Below are positions 26,016 to 33,564 of a stretch of 64,000 bases of DNA, piece after piece. Numbering within the stretch: position 1 is the first letter of the stretch; each line of letters opens with the position of its first letter. The notes beneath the pieces are model-generated. The model was not told where the DNA came from. It was given only the letters and a program-made list of their open reading frames with translations, and did not search any database. Made by a program: the position numbers and the translations under genes. This DNA is from Thermoanaerobaculia bacterium (GTDB taxonomy: Bacteria > Acidobacteriota > Thermoanaerobaculia > Thermoanaerobaculales > Sulfomarinibacteraceae). The stretch covers positions 1-64,000 of the forward strand of contig JAMOWA010000064.1 of NCBI GenBank assembly GCA_027061805.1, given 5' to 3'.

Positions 26016-27197
26016 TTGGAACGCACCTTCGCCTTCGAGCGGGAGCCCCACCTCAGGGAGCTCGCCACCCGCATCCTGCGGACAGGGACGAGCGGGGGCA
26101 CTCCCTGGGCGGAGCTGGAGGACACGATCCTCTACCCGGAGGGCGGCGGCCAGCCCTCGGACACCGGCCGGATCAACGGCGTCCGGGTGACGGCCGCCGT
26201 TCGCGAGGGTGGCACGGTCCGCCACCTCCTGGACTCGCCCCTGGATCCCGGCCCCGCCACCGTCGAGCTGGACTGGGACAGGCGGTACGACCACATGCAG
26301 CAGCACACGGCCCAGCACCTGCTCACCGCCGTCGCCCAGGACCGCTTCGGCTGGCCCACCACGGCCTTCCACCTGGGCCCCTCGGTCTGCGACGTGGAGC
26401 TGGACGTGCCCTCCCTCGCCCCCGGCGACCTCCGGACCCTGGAGGAGGCCGTGGCCACCGAGCTCCGGGCCGCCCGGCCCGTGCGGGCGCGCCACGCCGA
26501 CCCCGGTGACCTCGACGCCCTGGGCGTCCGCACCCGCGGCCTTCCGGAGAACCACAGGGGGCCGGTCCGGCTCGTGGAGATCGAGGGTGTGGACCTCAAC
26601 ACCTGTGGCGGCACCCACGTGGCCTCCACCGCGGAGATCGAGTGCGTCGCGCTGCTCGGGACCCAGAGGATGCGCGGGGGCACCCGCGTCTTCTTCGTGG
26701 CGGGAGGACGGGTCCGGACGAGGATGGCGGAGCACGAGGCGCGCAACGCCGGGCTCCGGGAACAGCTCGGAGCTCCCGACGAGGAGCTCGTGGAGGCCCT
26801 CCGGATCAAGCTCGACCAGCTGAAGGAGGCCACCCGGCTGGCCCGGAGGCTCCAGGAGGCCCTGGCCGAGGAGCGGGCCCGCCGGCTCGCAGCGGCGCCG
26901 GAGTCCGTGGTGGCCCTCCACGACCCCGACGGCGCCCCGGCCTCGCTCCAGGCCCTGGCCCGGCGCCTCCTGGACCTCGCCCCGGGGAAGCTCTCCCTCC
27001 TCACAGCGGGCGGGAACCGCGAGGGGCACTTCCTCCTGGCCGCCGGACCGGAGTGCGGCCGTGACCTCCAGGAGGCCGGCACCGCCGTGGCCGCCATCCT
27101 GGAGGGCCGAGGCGGCGGCCGTCCCCCCTTCTTCCAGGGCCGGGCCACGCGGCTCGACCGCGTCCCCGAGGCCCTGGAGGCGCTCCGCAGGGGGTGA
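26016..27197 (+). CDS. alaX: Alanyl-tRNA editing protein AlaX (long form)
   Basis: Free-standing editing protein that deacylates Ser- or Gly-mischarged tRNA-Ala. It is 393 aa. The sequence YPEGGGQPSDTG near residue 42 and HTAQHLL near 89 (HxxxH zinc site) are followed by CGGTHVAST (Cys/His site). A coiled region and a DHHA1-like C-terminal end (EGRGGGRPPFFQG) make it the AlaX-L type. The start is a TTG with GGAGG 9 nt upstream. AlaS with its own editing domain lies at 10-13 kb. Confidence 0.92.
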   Translation: MERTFAFEREPHLRELATRILRTGTSGGTPWAELEDTILYPEGGGQPSDTGRINGVRVTAAVREGGTVRHLLDSPLDPGPATVELDWDRRYDHMQQHTAQHLLTAVAQDRFGWPTTAFHLGPSVCDVELDVPSLAPGDLRTLEEAVATELRAARPVRARHADPGDLDALGVRTRGLPENHRGPVRLVEIEGVDLNTCGGTHVASTAEIECVALLGTQRMRGGTRVFFVAGGRVRTRMAEHEARNAGLREQLGAPDEELVEALRIKLDQLKEATRLARRLQEALAEERARRLAAAPESVVALHDPDGAPASLQALARRLLDLAPGKLSLLTAGGNREGHFLLAAGPECGRDLQEAGTAVAAILEGRGGGRPPFFQGRATRLDRVPEALEALRRG

Positions 27198-27224
27198 GCC
27201 CCGCCCCCGGGAACCCGACCACGG

Positions 27225-27416
27225 AGTGCGGGGTCAGGGTCAGGGACGGGGGACACGATCACGGGCAGGGACAGGGTCACAGTCAGGGTCAGGGTCACGA
27301 ACACGGTCAGGGTCAGGGTCACGAACACGGTCAGGGTCAGGGTCACGAACACGGTCAGGGTCAGGGTCACGAACACGGTCAGGGTCAGGGTCACGGACCA
27401 GCCGGGAGCGCTCGGA
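27225..27416 (+). repeat. Perfect 24-bp tandem repeat inside a 6/12-bp tract
   Basis: The tract starts as degenerate GGTCAGGGACGGGG units. It then becomes a clean tandem array at about 27293-27395: a 24-bp unit beginning GGTCACGAACACGG, present in four consecutive copies plus a partial fifth. It belongs to the same GTGACC/GTGTCC family as the tracts at 4.4, 13.7 and 19.4 kb. There are no spacers, so it is not a CRISPR. The peptide frames through it (GHEHGQGQ) are artefacts. Confidence 0.9.
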
Positions 27417-27508
27417 CATGGTCACCACCGGATCGTTCATAGGGGTACGTAGCCTCCGGGCGTCCCGGAGGCTGGGGGGATCGCATGAACGACCCGGAGG
27501 TGACCATG
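27417..27508. repeat. 92-bp inverted-repeat element at the four-helix-bundle gene start
   Basis: Two 24-bp arms (27417-27440 and 27485-27508; 22 of 24 positions complementary) flank a perfect inner hairpin AGCCTCCGGG-CGT-CCCGGAGGCT (27451-27473). The right arm contains GGAGG and the ATG of the four-helix-bundle gene, so folding of the whole element would sequester its translation start. Confidence 0.75.
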
Positions 27509-27856
27509 AACCGCACGCGCTCCCAGACCGTCGTCCTCGACCTGGCCCTCGAGGCCGCGTCCATCGCCCTGAAGCTGGCCCAGCGGGTTCCGGTGACGCT
27601 CAGGCCCGTGGCCGACCAGCTGGTCCGCTCGGCCTCGTCCGTTCCCTCGAACCTCGCAGAGGGCCTCGGACGACCCGGCCGGGCAGGAGCCAACCACTGG
27701 CGCATCGCCTACGGCTCCGCCCGGGAGGCCGACGTCCAGCTCAGGCTCCTCGCCGGGGCGGGCGCCATCGATCCCCGGCAGGCCGCCACGGCCATCCACC
27801 TCCTCGACCAGGTCCGTGCCATCGCATGGAGGCACCTCCACCCACCCTCCCGGTGA
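27506..27856 (+). CDS. Four-helix-bundle protein (S23/IVP family)
   Basis: A 116-aa helical protein of the four-helix-bundle family (the proteins once called 23S rRNA intervening-sequence proteins, related to Avd of diversity-generating retroelements). Family signatures are LVRSASSVPSNLAEGLGR and the helix ANHWRIAYGSAREADVQLRL. I chose the ATG at 27506 because GGAGG sits 5 nt upstream; the track's ATG at 27485 lies in the arm of an inverted repeat. No rRNA, reverse transcriptase or variable-region repeat is near, and the gene is an island between repeat-filled gaps. Its role is unknown; members bind nucleic acid. Confidence 0.85.
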   Translation: MNRTRSQTVVLDLALEAASIALKLAQRVPVTLRPVADQLVRSASSVPSNLAEGLGRPGRAGANHWRIAYGSAREADVQLRLLAGAGAIDPRQAATAIHLLDQVRAIAWRHLHPPSR

Positions 27857-28638
27857 GGGAGTGAGGGCGTCAGGACGTGAGGGCGGCCCCCACCCACCCG
27901 GGAGGAGCAGGGGCGCAGGGGTGCGGGGGAGAACACCCCGACCGGGTGCGCTTCAACAACCGTATGGAGCCGGGGGCGCGCCCTGAAGGACGCGCCTACA
28001 CCTTCGAAGAAATCCTTCGCTTCCGCGCGCTTGCTCCACTCCGGCGCGCGGAGGGGCGAAGCCCCGGCGGGATGTCCGCGACGGGACAGCGGGCGCTCGC
28101 GCCCGGGTGGACCGGAGCGGGCAGCCCGCAGGCGCGGCATCGCCGCGCCCCGCGCGCCGTGACGTCACGGACAGGGACAGGACCATGGCCGGGGTCAGGG
28201 ACACGGACGGGATCAAGGACAGGGCCACGGTCAAGGGCACGGGCGGGTGGAAGGCGCACCTCCCCTCATCTTCATTCGTTTCACGTTTGACGTTTCACGA
28301 TCGGACGGGTGGGCGGGCGTCGTACCGAACACCGCTCCGGCATCCCCCGAGGAAGGCCTGTTGCGGGGAGGGGGCCGGACGGAAGGCGCCCCGGGGCCAT
28401 CCCGCAGCGCGCCCCGGAGGGGGCGGGCGCAGGCCGCTTGGTCCGAGGCCGGGGCGGGCGGGGACGCGGAGCCGGCCGAGGATAAGCGGCCGAGCACGTC
28501 CCCTCCGGGGAGGCGATGCGGGTGCAGCACCGGGGCAACGCACCGGACGGCCCACGACCCGCAGGTCTCGCGCCAGCGAGACCGGGGGCGCAGCCCCCAC
28601 AGGCCAGGAGTCCGCGCTCGGAGAACCCGGACGGACGC
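27857..28638. repeat. 780-bp gene-free island of repeats and packed hairpins
   Basis: No convincing gene is seen. It contains GTGAGGG and GGGGCGCAGG repeats (27857-27930) and a hairpin-dense block at about 27965-28160, including GGGGC-GAA-GCCCC, a 9-bp TCCGCGCGC stem and GGCGCGG-CATCG-CCGCGCC. A GGTCAGGGACACGG-type tract follows (28160-28245), then a truncated forward composite copy with TCATTCGTTTCACG (28271-28310). A second hairpin block holds GGTCTCGC-GCCA-GCGAGACC and GGGGGC-GCA-GCCCCC (28565-28600). Confidence 0.7.
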
Positions 28639-28989
28639 TCAGTCCTCCGGACCGCTCCCCTGCTCCTCCTCTCCTCTGCTCCCCTGCTCCCCTGCTCCCC
28701 CTCTCCCCCGCTTCCTCCTCGCCCACTCGTCCACCTTCGGGAAGCGGCGGCGAAGGGCCTGGAGCACGCGGTGGGCCAGCGGAGAGTGGCGGGAGAGGAC
28801 CAGGAGGCCCGCGGCGATGAGCAGGATCCCCTGGAGGACGGGGACGAAGAGCCCCACGATGCCCAGGGCCACCAGGCCCCAGCCCAGGGCCAGCCCGAAG
28901 ACCCGCCCCAGCCAGGAGGAGGTGGGCTCCGGCCCCTCCCTCCCGGGGCCGCCGTCCGGCGGCACGGGACGCGGTCCGCCCTCAGTCAC
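28639..28989 (-). CDS. PGPGW-like small transmembrane protein
   Basis: A 116-aa protein with two hydrophobic helices in LGRVFGLALGWGLVALGIVGLFVPVLQGILLIAAGLLVLSRH (about residues 27-68) and a basic cytoplasmic segment after them. It resembles the PGPGW/DUF454-type membrane proteins of unknown function. The last 25 residues (GAGEQGSRGEEEQGSG) are encoded by the GGGGAGCAGG intergenic repeat, so the repeat has been incorporated into the coding end. It overlaps the recG stop by 8 nt and is the last gene of that operon. Confidence 0.7.
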   Translation of the reverse strand: MTEGGPRPVPPDGGPGREGPEPTSSWLGRVFGLALGWGLVALGIVGLFVPVLQGILLIAAGLLVLSRHSPLAHRVLQALRRRFPKVDEWARRKRGRGGAGEQGSRGEEEQGSGPED

Positions 28990-31162
28990 GGCCGGCCTCC
29001 CCCGTCCCCCTCAGGTAACCGCCGAGGCCCGAGAGCACGGCGTCGAGCTCCCCCCGCGAGGCCAGGGAGGCCACCACCTCCCGCGAGGCCTGGAGGAGAT
29101 CCAGGTCGGCGGGGAGCCGGGCGTGCCGCAGGCCGTCGGCCCCCCACTGGCGGAGCCCCGCCACCTCGCCCGGCCCGCGGATCTCCAGGTCGGCCTCGGC
29201 CAGGCGGAAGCCGTCGGTGGTGGAGCGGAAGACCTCCAGCCGCCGCCGCGCCGCCTCCCCGAGGCGCTCCTCGTCCACGAGCAGGACACACCAGGAGGGC
29301 CGCGGGCCCCGCCCGATCCTGCCCCGGAGCTGGTGGAGCTGGGAGAGCCCGAAGCGCCGGGGCGACTCGATGACCATCACGGAGGCCTCCGGAACGTCCA
29401 CCCCCACCTCCACCACCGTGGTGGCCACCAGGACCTGGATCCCGCCGGCCCGGAAGGCCTCCACCGTGGCCCGCCGCTCCCCGGCGTCCATCCGGCCGTG
29501 GAGCGCCGCCACCGCCAGGCCGGGGAGCCGCCGCCGCAGCTCCGGCAGGTTGTCCTCCACGGCCTCGGCCTCCACCCCCTCCGAGCCCTCGATCAGGGGG
29601 TACACCACGAAGATCCTCCCCCCCTCCCGCGCCTCCCGGGCCACGAAGCTCCAGAGCTTCCCGGCCCGGTCCCGGGTCCGCACCACCGTCCGGACCGGCC
29701 GCCGGCCGGGGGGCAGCTCGTCGATCACGGAGAGGTCCAGGTCGCCGTAGGCCACCAGGGCGAGGGTCCTCGGGATCGGCGTGGCGGTCATGACCAGGAG
29801 GTGGGGCGCCCGCCCCTTCTCCACCAGGGACCGCCGCTGGGCCACCCCGAAGCGGTGCTGCTCGTCCACCACCACGAGGCCCAGCTCCGGGAGGGACACG
29901 GCCTCCTGGATCAGCGCATGGGTCCCCACCACCAGGCAGGGCCCACCGGACCCCAGCCTCCCGAGCACGCGCCGCCGCTCGGAAGCGCCCAGGCTCCCGG
30001 TGAGCAGGAGCGGCTCCCACGGCGTTCCGCCGAAGAGCCCCGAGAGCGTCCGGTGGTGCTGCTCGGCCAGGAGCTCCGTGGGCGCCATGAAGGCCACCTG
30101 GAACCCGGAGTGGAGGACCCTCCAGGCCGCCAGGGCCGCCACCACGGTCTTGCCCGAGCCCACGTCCCCCTGGAGGAGCCGGGCCATGGGGCGTTCCCCG
30201 GAGAGGTCCCGGGCGATCTCGTCGGCCACCCTCCTCTGGGCCGCGGTCAGCTCGAAGGGGAGAGGGAGCTCCGGCGCCCCCTCGGCGGCGCAGCGGGGGG
30301 CCCGCCGGGTCCGGCGGCGGGTCCGGATCCCCTCCACGGCGCCCGCCAGGGCCAGCAGCTCGTCAAAGGCCAGGCGGCGGTGGGCCGGCGTCCGGCGGCC
30401 CTCCAGCGCCTCCACGAGGGCCCGGCGGGCACCGGGATCCTCCGGCACCTCCGGCCGGTGGAGCGTGCGGAGCGCCTCGCGGATCCCCGGCAGGCCCAGC
30501 CTCGCGAGCACCGGCGCTGGGACCGGGTCGTCCAGCCTCCCGAGGGCCGGGAGGGCGTGCCCCACGAGCCGGCGGAGACGCCGTCCGCCCCAGGCACCCA
30601 GCCTCGGGTACACGGGAACGATGCGCAGGGCCTCCACCTCGCCCGCGTCCACGGGCTCCACCGAGGGGTTCACCACCTGGAGGACCTCCGTCCCGCCCCG
30701 CCGGCGGACCGTGCCGAAGAGGAAGACCTCGGGCTCGCCCGCCAGGCGGCCCGCGATCCACGTCTGGTTGAACCACACCACCGGCACCGTGCCCTCCGGC
30801 GTCACCAGCTCCGCGTGGACCACCCCACGCCCGCGGCCCCTTCGCCTGCCCACCCGGACCCGGCGGACGGTGCCCCGGAGGAGGGCGGCCTCGCCCTCCC
30901 GGAGCGACGTGACCGGCACCACCGCGGACCGGTCCTCGTACCTCCGGGGGGTGTGGAGGAGGAGGTCGCCCACACAGGCCACGCCGTGGTCCGCCAGCAT
31001 CCCCGCGGTCTTCGGGCCGACCCCGGGAAGCACGGTGAGGGGGTCGGACGGGCGCGGCGGCCTCTCTCGCCTGGCTGGGTCCCGGTGCCCCCGGCCGGCC
31101 CGGGCGCCGGTTGCGGGACCGCGAGCCGTCAGCTCGGGGCCTCCCCCACCTCGAAGCGGCAC
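28982..31162 (-). CDS. recG: ATP-dependent DNA helicase RecG
   Basis: Branch-migration helicase that reverses stalled forks and processes recombination intermediates. It has a wedge domain after DPLTVLPGVGPKTA, then SF2 motifs: Walker A GDVGSGKT, motif II DEQH in VVVDEQHRFG, TATPIPRTLAL, and motif VI QLRGRIGRG. It ends with the TRG-type region LAEADLEIRGPGEVAG. The length of 726 aa is normal. The GTG at 31162 overlaps the preceding cNMP-FHA gene by 34 nt; the true start may be a little further in. Confidence 0.95.
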   Translation of the reverse strand: MPLRGGGGPELTARGPATGARAGRGHRDPARRERPPRPSDPLTVLPGVGPKTAGMLADHGVACVGDLLLHTPRRYEDRSAVVPVTSLREGEAALLRGTVRRVRVGRRRGRGRGVVHAELVTPEGTVPVVWFNQTWIAGRLAGEPEVFLFGTVRRRGGTEVLQVVNPSVEPVDAGEVEALRIVPVYPRLGAWGGRRLRRLVGHALPALGRLDDPVPAPVLARLGLPGIREALRTLHRPEVPEDPGARRALVEALEGRRTPAHRRLAFDELLALAGAVEGIRTRRRTRRAPRCAAEGAPELPLPFELTAAQRRVADEIARDLSGERPMARLLQGDVGSGKTVVAALAAWRVLHSGFQVAFMAPTELLAEQHHRTLSGLFGGTPWEPLLLTGSLGASERRRVLGRLGSGGPCLVVGTHALIQEAVSLPELGLVVVDEQHRFGVAQRRSLVEKGRAPHLLVMTATPIPRTLALVAYGDLDLSVIDELPPGRRPVRTVVRTRDRAGKLWSFVAREAREGGRIFVVYPLIEGSEGVEAEAVEDNLPELRRRLPGLAVAALHGRMDAGERRATVEAFRAGGIQVLVATTVVEVGVDVPEASVMVIESPRRFGLSQLHQLRGRIGRGPRPSWCVLLVDEERLGEAARRRLEVFRSTTDGFRLAEADLEIRGPGEVAGLRQWGADGLRHARLPADLDLLQASREVVASLASRGELDAVLSGLGGYLRGTGEAGRD

Positions 31163-31935
31163 TGGACGGTGCCGAAGACCACGGTGTCACCCGGCTTGAT
31201 CTCGTGGGGCTTGCCGGTGGCCAGGCGCACCCCGTTGACGAAGGTCCCGTTCATGGTCCCCACGTCCTCGATCACCACGTAGGTGCCGTCGTCCTCCTTG
31301 CGGATCCGGGCGTGCCTGCGGGACACCGAGCGCTGGGGGTCCACGCCGGTCAGGTCCACCTCGGGCTGGATGCCCGTGACGGGGTCGGCACGGCCCACCG
31401 TGGTCTCCTTCTTCCCGGCGAGGGGGAACACGGTGCCGCCCCCCAGCTCCACGAGCCGGGCCAGCGGGTCCGGTGGAGGCGGCGGCGGCGCGGTGATCCC
31501 CGAGGACTCCACGTCCACCTCGTGGCCCACGGCCTCCTCCAGGAGCCGCGTGGTCTCCCGGAGTCGCCGGACCAGCTTGCGCATCATCCGCACGGCGATC
31601 TCGGGGTTGCGCTCCAGGATGAAGGTGAAGGCCGCCTGGTCGATCATGATGGCATCCACGTCGGTGATGGCCACCGCCGAGGCCGACCGCGGGATCTCGT
31701 CCTCCAGCATGCACATCTCGCCGAAGAAGTCGCCCTTGCCCAGCACGGCCAGGACCCCCTCCTCACCGCCGAACTTCTTGCGGATCTCCACCTCGCCCGA
31801 CTCCACGATGTACATGGCCAGGCCAAGGTCACCCTCGGAGAAGATCACCGCACCCTTCTGAAAGCGCGTCCTCATGGGCTCCAGGGAGTCGTGCGCCTCT
31901 CCGGAGGATCCCGATGTCGTCTTGAACTTCGCCAT
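31129..31935 (-). CDS. Cyclic-nucleotide-binding domain plus FHA domain protein
   Basis: A 268-aa signalling protein. Residues 20-140 form a cNMP-binding/Crp-like sensor domain (FQKGAVIFSEGDLGLAMYIVESGEVEI, GKGDFFGEMCMLEDEIPRSAS). A Pro-rich linker (PPPPPPDP) leads to a C-terminal FHA domain (TVGRADP, RSVSRRHARI, VGTMNGTFVNG) that should bind phosphothreonine. There is no DNA-binding domain, so it is probably an adaptor that combines a ligand signal with Ser/Thr phosphorylation. The ATG overlaps the LD-carboxypeptidase stop (TGATG), with GGAG 6 nt upstream. Confidence 0.87.
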   Translation of the reverse strand: MAKFKTTSGSSGEAHDSLEPMRTRFQKGAVIFSEGDLGLAMYIVESGEVEIRKKFGGEEGVLAVLGKGDFFGEMCMLEDEIPRSASAVAITDVDAIMIDQAAFTFILERNPEIAVRMMRKLVRRLRETTRLLEEAVGHEVDVESSGITAPPPPPPDPLARLVELGGGTVFPLAGKKETTVGRADPVTGIQPEVDLTGVDPQRSVSRRHARIRKEDDGTYVVIEDVGTMNGTFVNGVRLATGKPHEIKPGDTVVFGTVQCRFEVGEAPS

Positions 31936-32906
31936 CAACTGCTCCAGGTCACACATCCCGCCGCGGTGTCCACCTCCAGGTGGGCTCCCAGGGGGAATGC
32001 CAGGTTCCGACTTCCATGACCGAAGGGACGGTCGACCACGATGGGAACACCGGGCGGTGCAGCGTCCAGCAGGAGCCTCTTCCACCTCGCACCCCTCTCC
32101 TGTGCCGGTCTGCAACCACGCAAGCTCCCACCAATCAAGGCGTTGACACAATGCAATCTACCAGAGGACCATAGCTGGGTCAACAGCCGGTCCAGCCGGT
32201 AGAGGGGCTCCCCCAGCTCCTCCAGGAACAGCACGCTCCCCTCCCATGGAGGCTCCCAGGGGGTCCCCAGGAGGGAGCAGAGCACGGTGAGGTTGCCGCC
32301 CACGGAGTGACCGGAGGCCCGTCCGGGGCGGACGACCGAGGACTCCCGAAAGCGGAACAGCTCCCGCCCCGGCACCTCGCCCCGGAGCACGGCCATGAGG
32401 CGCCGGAGGTTCTCCTGCCGGTCCAGCCCCACGCCGGCCATGGGGCCGTGCACCTGGACGGCCCCGCCCCTGGCCTGCAGCGGCGCCATGACCGCCGTCA
32501 GGTCGGAGAAGCCCACGAAGGTGACCCCCTCCCGGACCAGGCGGTCCCAGGGGAGCTCGTCGAGCAGACGCGAGACACCGTAGCCTCCCCGGGCGGCCAC
32601 CAGGACCCGCGCCCCGTGGTCCAGCACCCGCTCGAGACCTTCGAGTCGGGCGCGGTCGCTCCCGGCCAGGTAGCCCTCCCTGGCATGGACGTTCGGCGCC
32701 ACCACGAGGGGGTGCCCCGTGGCTGACAGGGCCTCGAGGCCCCGGGCCAGCCGCTGTCCGTCCACCGGCCCGGAGAGGGCCACGACACCGATGGATTCAC
32801 CGGGGGACAGGAGGCGGAAACCCGGGGCACGCACCCCCCAAGGATACGTCGCCGGAAGGCGCCTGGGAAGGGCCCGATCCGCACCGGGCGGTGCGCCGCG
32901 ACACAT
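31935..32906 (-). CDS. ldcA: LD-carboxypeptidase (S66 family)
   Basis: Cleaves the terminal D-Ala from murein tetrapeptides during peptidoglycan recycling. It is up to 323 aa. The nucleophile Ser is in VGFSDLTAV, followed by FLEELGEPLYRLDR carrying the catalytic Glu and VDRPFGHGSRNLAFPLG carrying the His. The N-terminal 24 residues (to YPWG) do not look family-like, so the GTG at 32834 is a good alternative start. No signal peptide is seen, so it should be cytoplasmic. It is the first gene of a four-gene overlapping operon that ends with PGPGW. Confidence 0.88.
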   Translation of the reverse strand: MCRGAPPGADRALPRRLPATYPWGVRAPGFRLLSPGESIGVVALSGPVDGQRLARGLEALSATGHPLVVAPNVHAREGYLAGSDRARLEGLERVLDHGARVLVAARGGYGVSRLLDELPWDRLVREGVTFVGFSDLTAVMAPLQARGGAVQVHGPMAGVGLDRQENLRRLMAVLRGEVPGRELFRFRESSVVRPGRASGHSVGGNLTVLCSLLGTPWEPPWEGSVLFLEELGEPLYRLDRLLTQLWSSGRLHCVNALIGGSLRGCRPAQERGARWKRLLLDAAPPGVPIVVDRPFGHGSRNLAFPLGAHLEVDTAAGCVTWSS

Positions 32907-32919
32907 TCCACCGTGGGGG

Positions 32920-32948
32920 TTGACAGGAGCGTATTAGAATGTTAGGAT
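32920..32948 (+). promoter_or_regulatory. Sigma-70-type promoter for the thioredoxin-like gene
   Basis: A consensus -35 TTGACA (32920-32925), a 17-bp spacer and TAGGAT (32943-32948). The surrounding 60 bp is locally AT-rich. A leader of about 75 nt follows. Confidence 0.75.
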
Positions 32949-32956
32949 ATTCTTGA

Positions 32957-32986
32957 ATGGTTATGAAGTGATGCTTCAATGACCAT
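32957..32986 (+). promoter_or_regulatory. Stem-loop in the thioredoxin leader
   Basis: Paired arms ATGGT/ACCAT and TGAAG/CTTCA, with a small internal bulge and a TGATG loop, lie between the promoter and the AGGAGG ribosome-binding site. Its function is unknown; it might stabilise the mRNA. Confidence 0.4.
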
Positions 32987-33028
32987 CGCCGCTGCCGTCG
33001 GCAACCCATGAATCAGGAGGAACCACAT

Positions 33029-33406
33029 ATGCCTGTCACGACACTGACCATCGACAACATCAACGAGCTGATCGAGAACAACGAGATCCTGATCATCGAC
33101 TTCTGGGCCCCCTGGTGCGGACCGTGCCAGGCCTTCAAGCCCATCTTCGAGAAGGCTGCGGAGGACCATCCGGACATCACCTTCGCCTCGTGCAACACCG
33201 AGGAGCAGCAGGAGCTGGCCGCCATGTTCCAGATCCGGTCCATCCCCACCCTGATGGTGTTCCGGGAGCAGATCATGGTGTTCGCGCAGCCCGGCATGCT
33301 TCCGGCCGAGGTGCTGGAGGATCTCATCGGACAGGTCAAGGCCCTTGACATGGACCAGGTTCGCGCCGAGGTGGCGAAGCAGCAGGCCGACGCCGCCTCC
33401 GCGTAG
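33029..33406 (+). CDS. Thioredoxin-family protein
   Basis: A 125-aa thioredoxin-fold protein with the active site FWAPWCGPCQAF near residue 32 and the cis-Pro in IRSIPTLMVF. A 20-residue C-terminal helix (VRAEVAKQQADAAS) extends beyond classical thioredoxin. It is cytoplasmic. Start ATG 33029 has AGGAGG 8 nt upstream; the ATG at 33008 is less well supported. A strong promoter and a terminator flank it, so it is a well-isolated single gene. It is likely a general disulfide reductase or a thioredoxin-like chaperone. Confidence 0.92.
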   Translation: MPVTTLTIDNINELIENNEILIIDFWAPWCGPCQAFKPIFEKAAEDHPDITFASCNTEEQQELAAMFQIRSIPTLMVFREQIMVFAQPGMLPAEVLEDLIGQVKALDMDQVRAEVAKQQADAASA

Positions 33407-33449
33407 GCAGAGCGACACGCATCAAACCGACCTCCTTCTTCTTCCATAC

Positions 33450-33478
33450 GGCCCGCCGCAAGGCGGGCCCCTCTTCTG
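33450..33478 (+). terminator. Rho-independent terminator after the thioredoxin-like gene
   Basis: A perfect stem GGCCCGCC-GCAA-GGCGGGCC with a GNRA tetraloop is followed by CCTCTTCTGT. The CT-rich stretch on its left could let it also serve the convergent PhoD gene. Confidence 0.75.
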
Positions 33479-33564
33479 TGTCCGGACACGAACCGGGCCG
33501 TCCCGGCGGGGAGGCCCCCGTCCGGAACGGCCCGCAGGGAACAGGGTCGGTCCCCTCCCCCCGA

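Noticed and set aside
27225-27416. CRISPR array at the 24-bp tandem repeat
   Set aside because: Units abut directly with no unique spacers, and no cas genes are present in the window.
27194-27442. ORF encoding GHEHGQGQ repeats
   Set aside because: It is a by-product of the 24-bp tandem repeat being a multiple of three; it has no upstream start signals and no protein-like composition.
27506-27856. Diversity-generating retroelement around the four-helix-bundle (Avd-like) gene
   Set aside because: No reverse transcriptase and no template/variable repeat pair was seen nearby.
27506-27856. rRNA intervening sequence carrying the four-helix-bundle gene
   Set aside because: No rRNA sequence is recognisable on either side.
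31129-32151. Longer N-terminus of the cNMP-FHA protein (start 32151)
   Set aside because: The extra 72 codons lie within the LD-carboxypeptidase gene; the ATG at 31935 overlaps its stop and has a ribosome-binding site.
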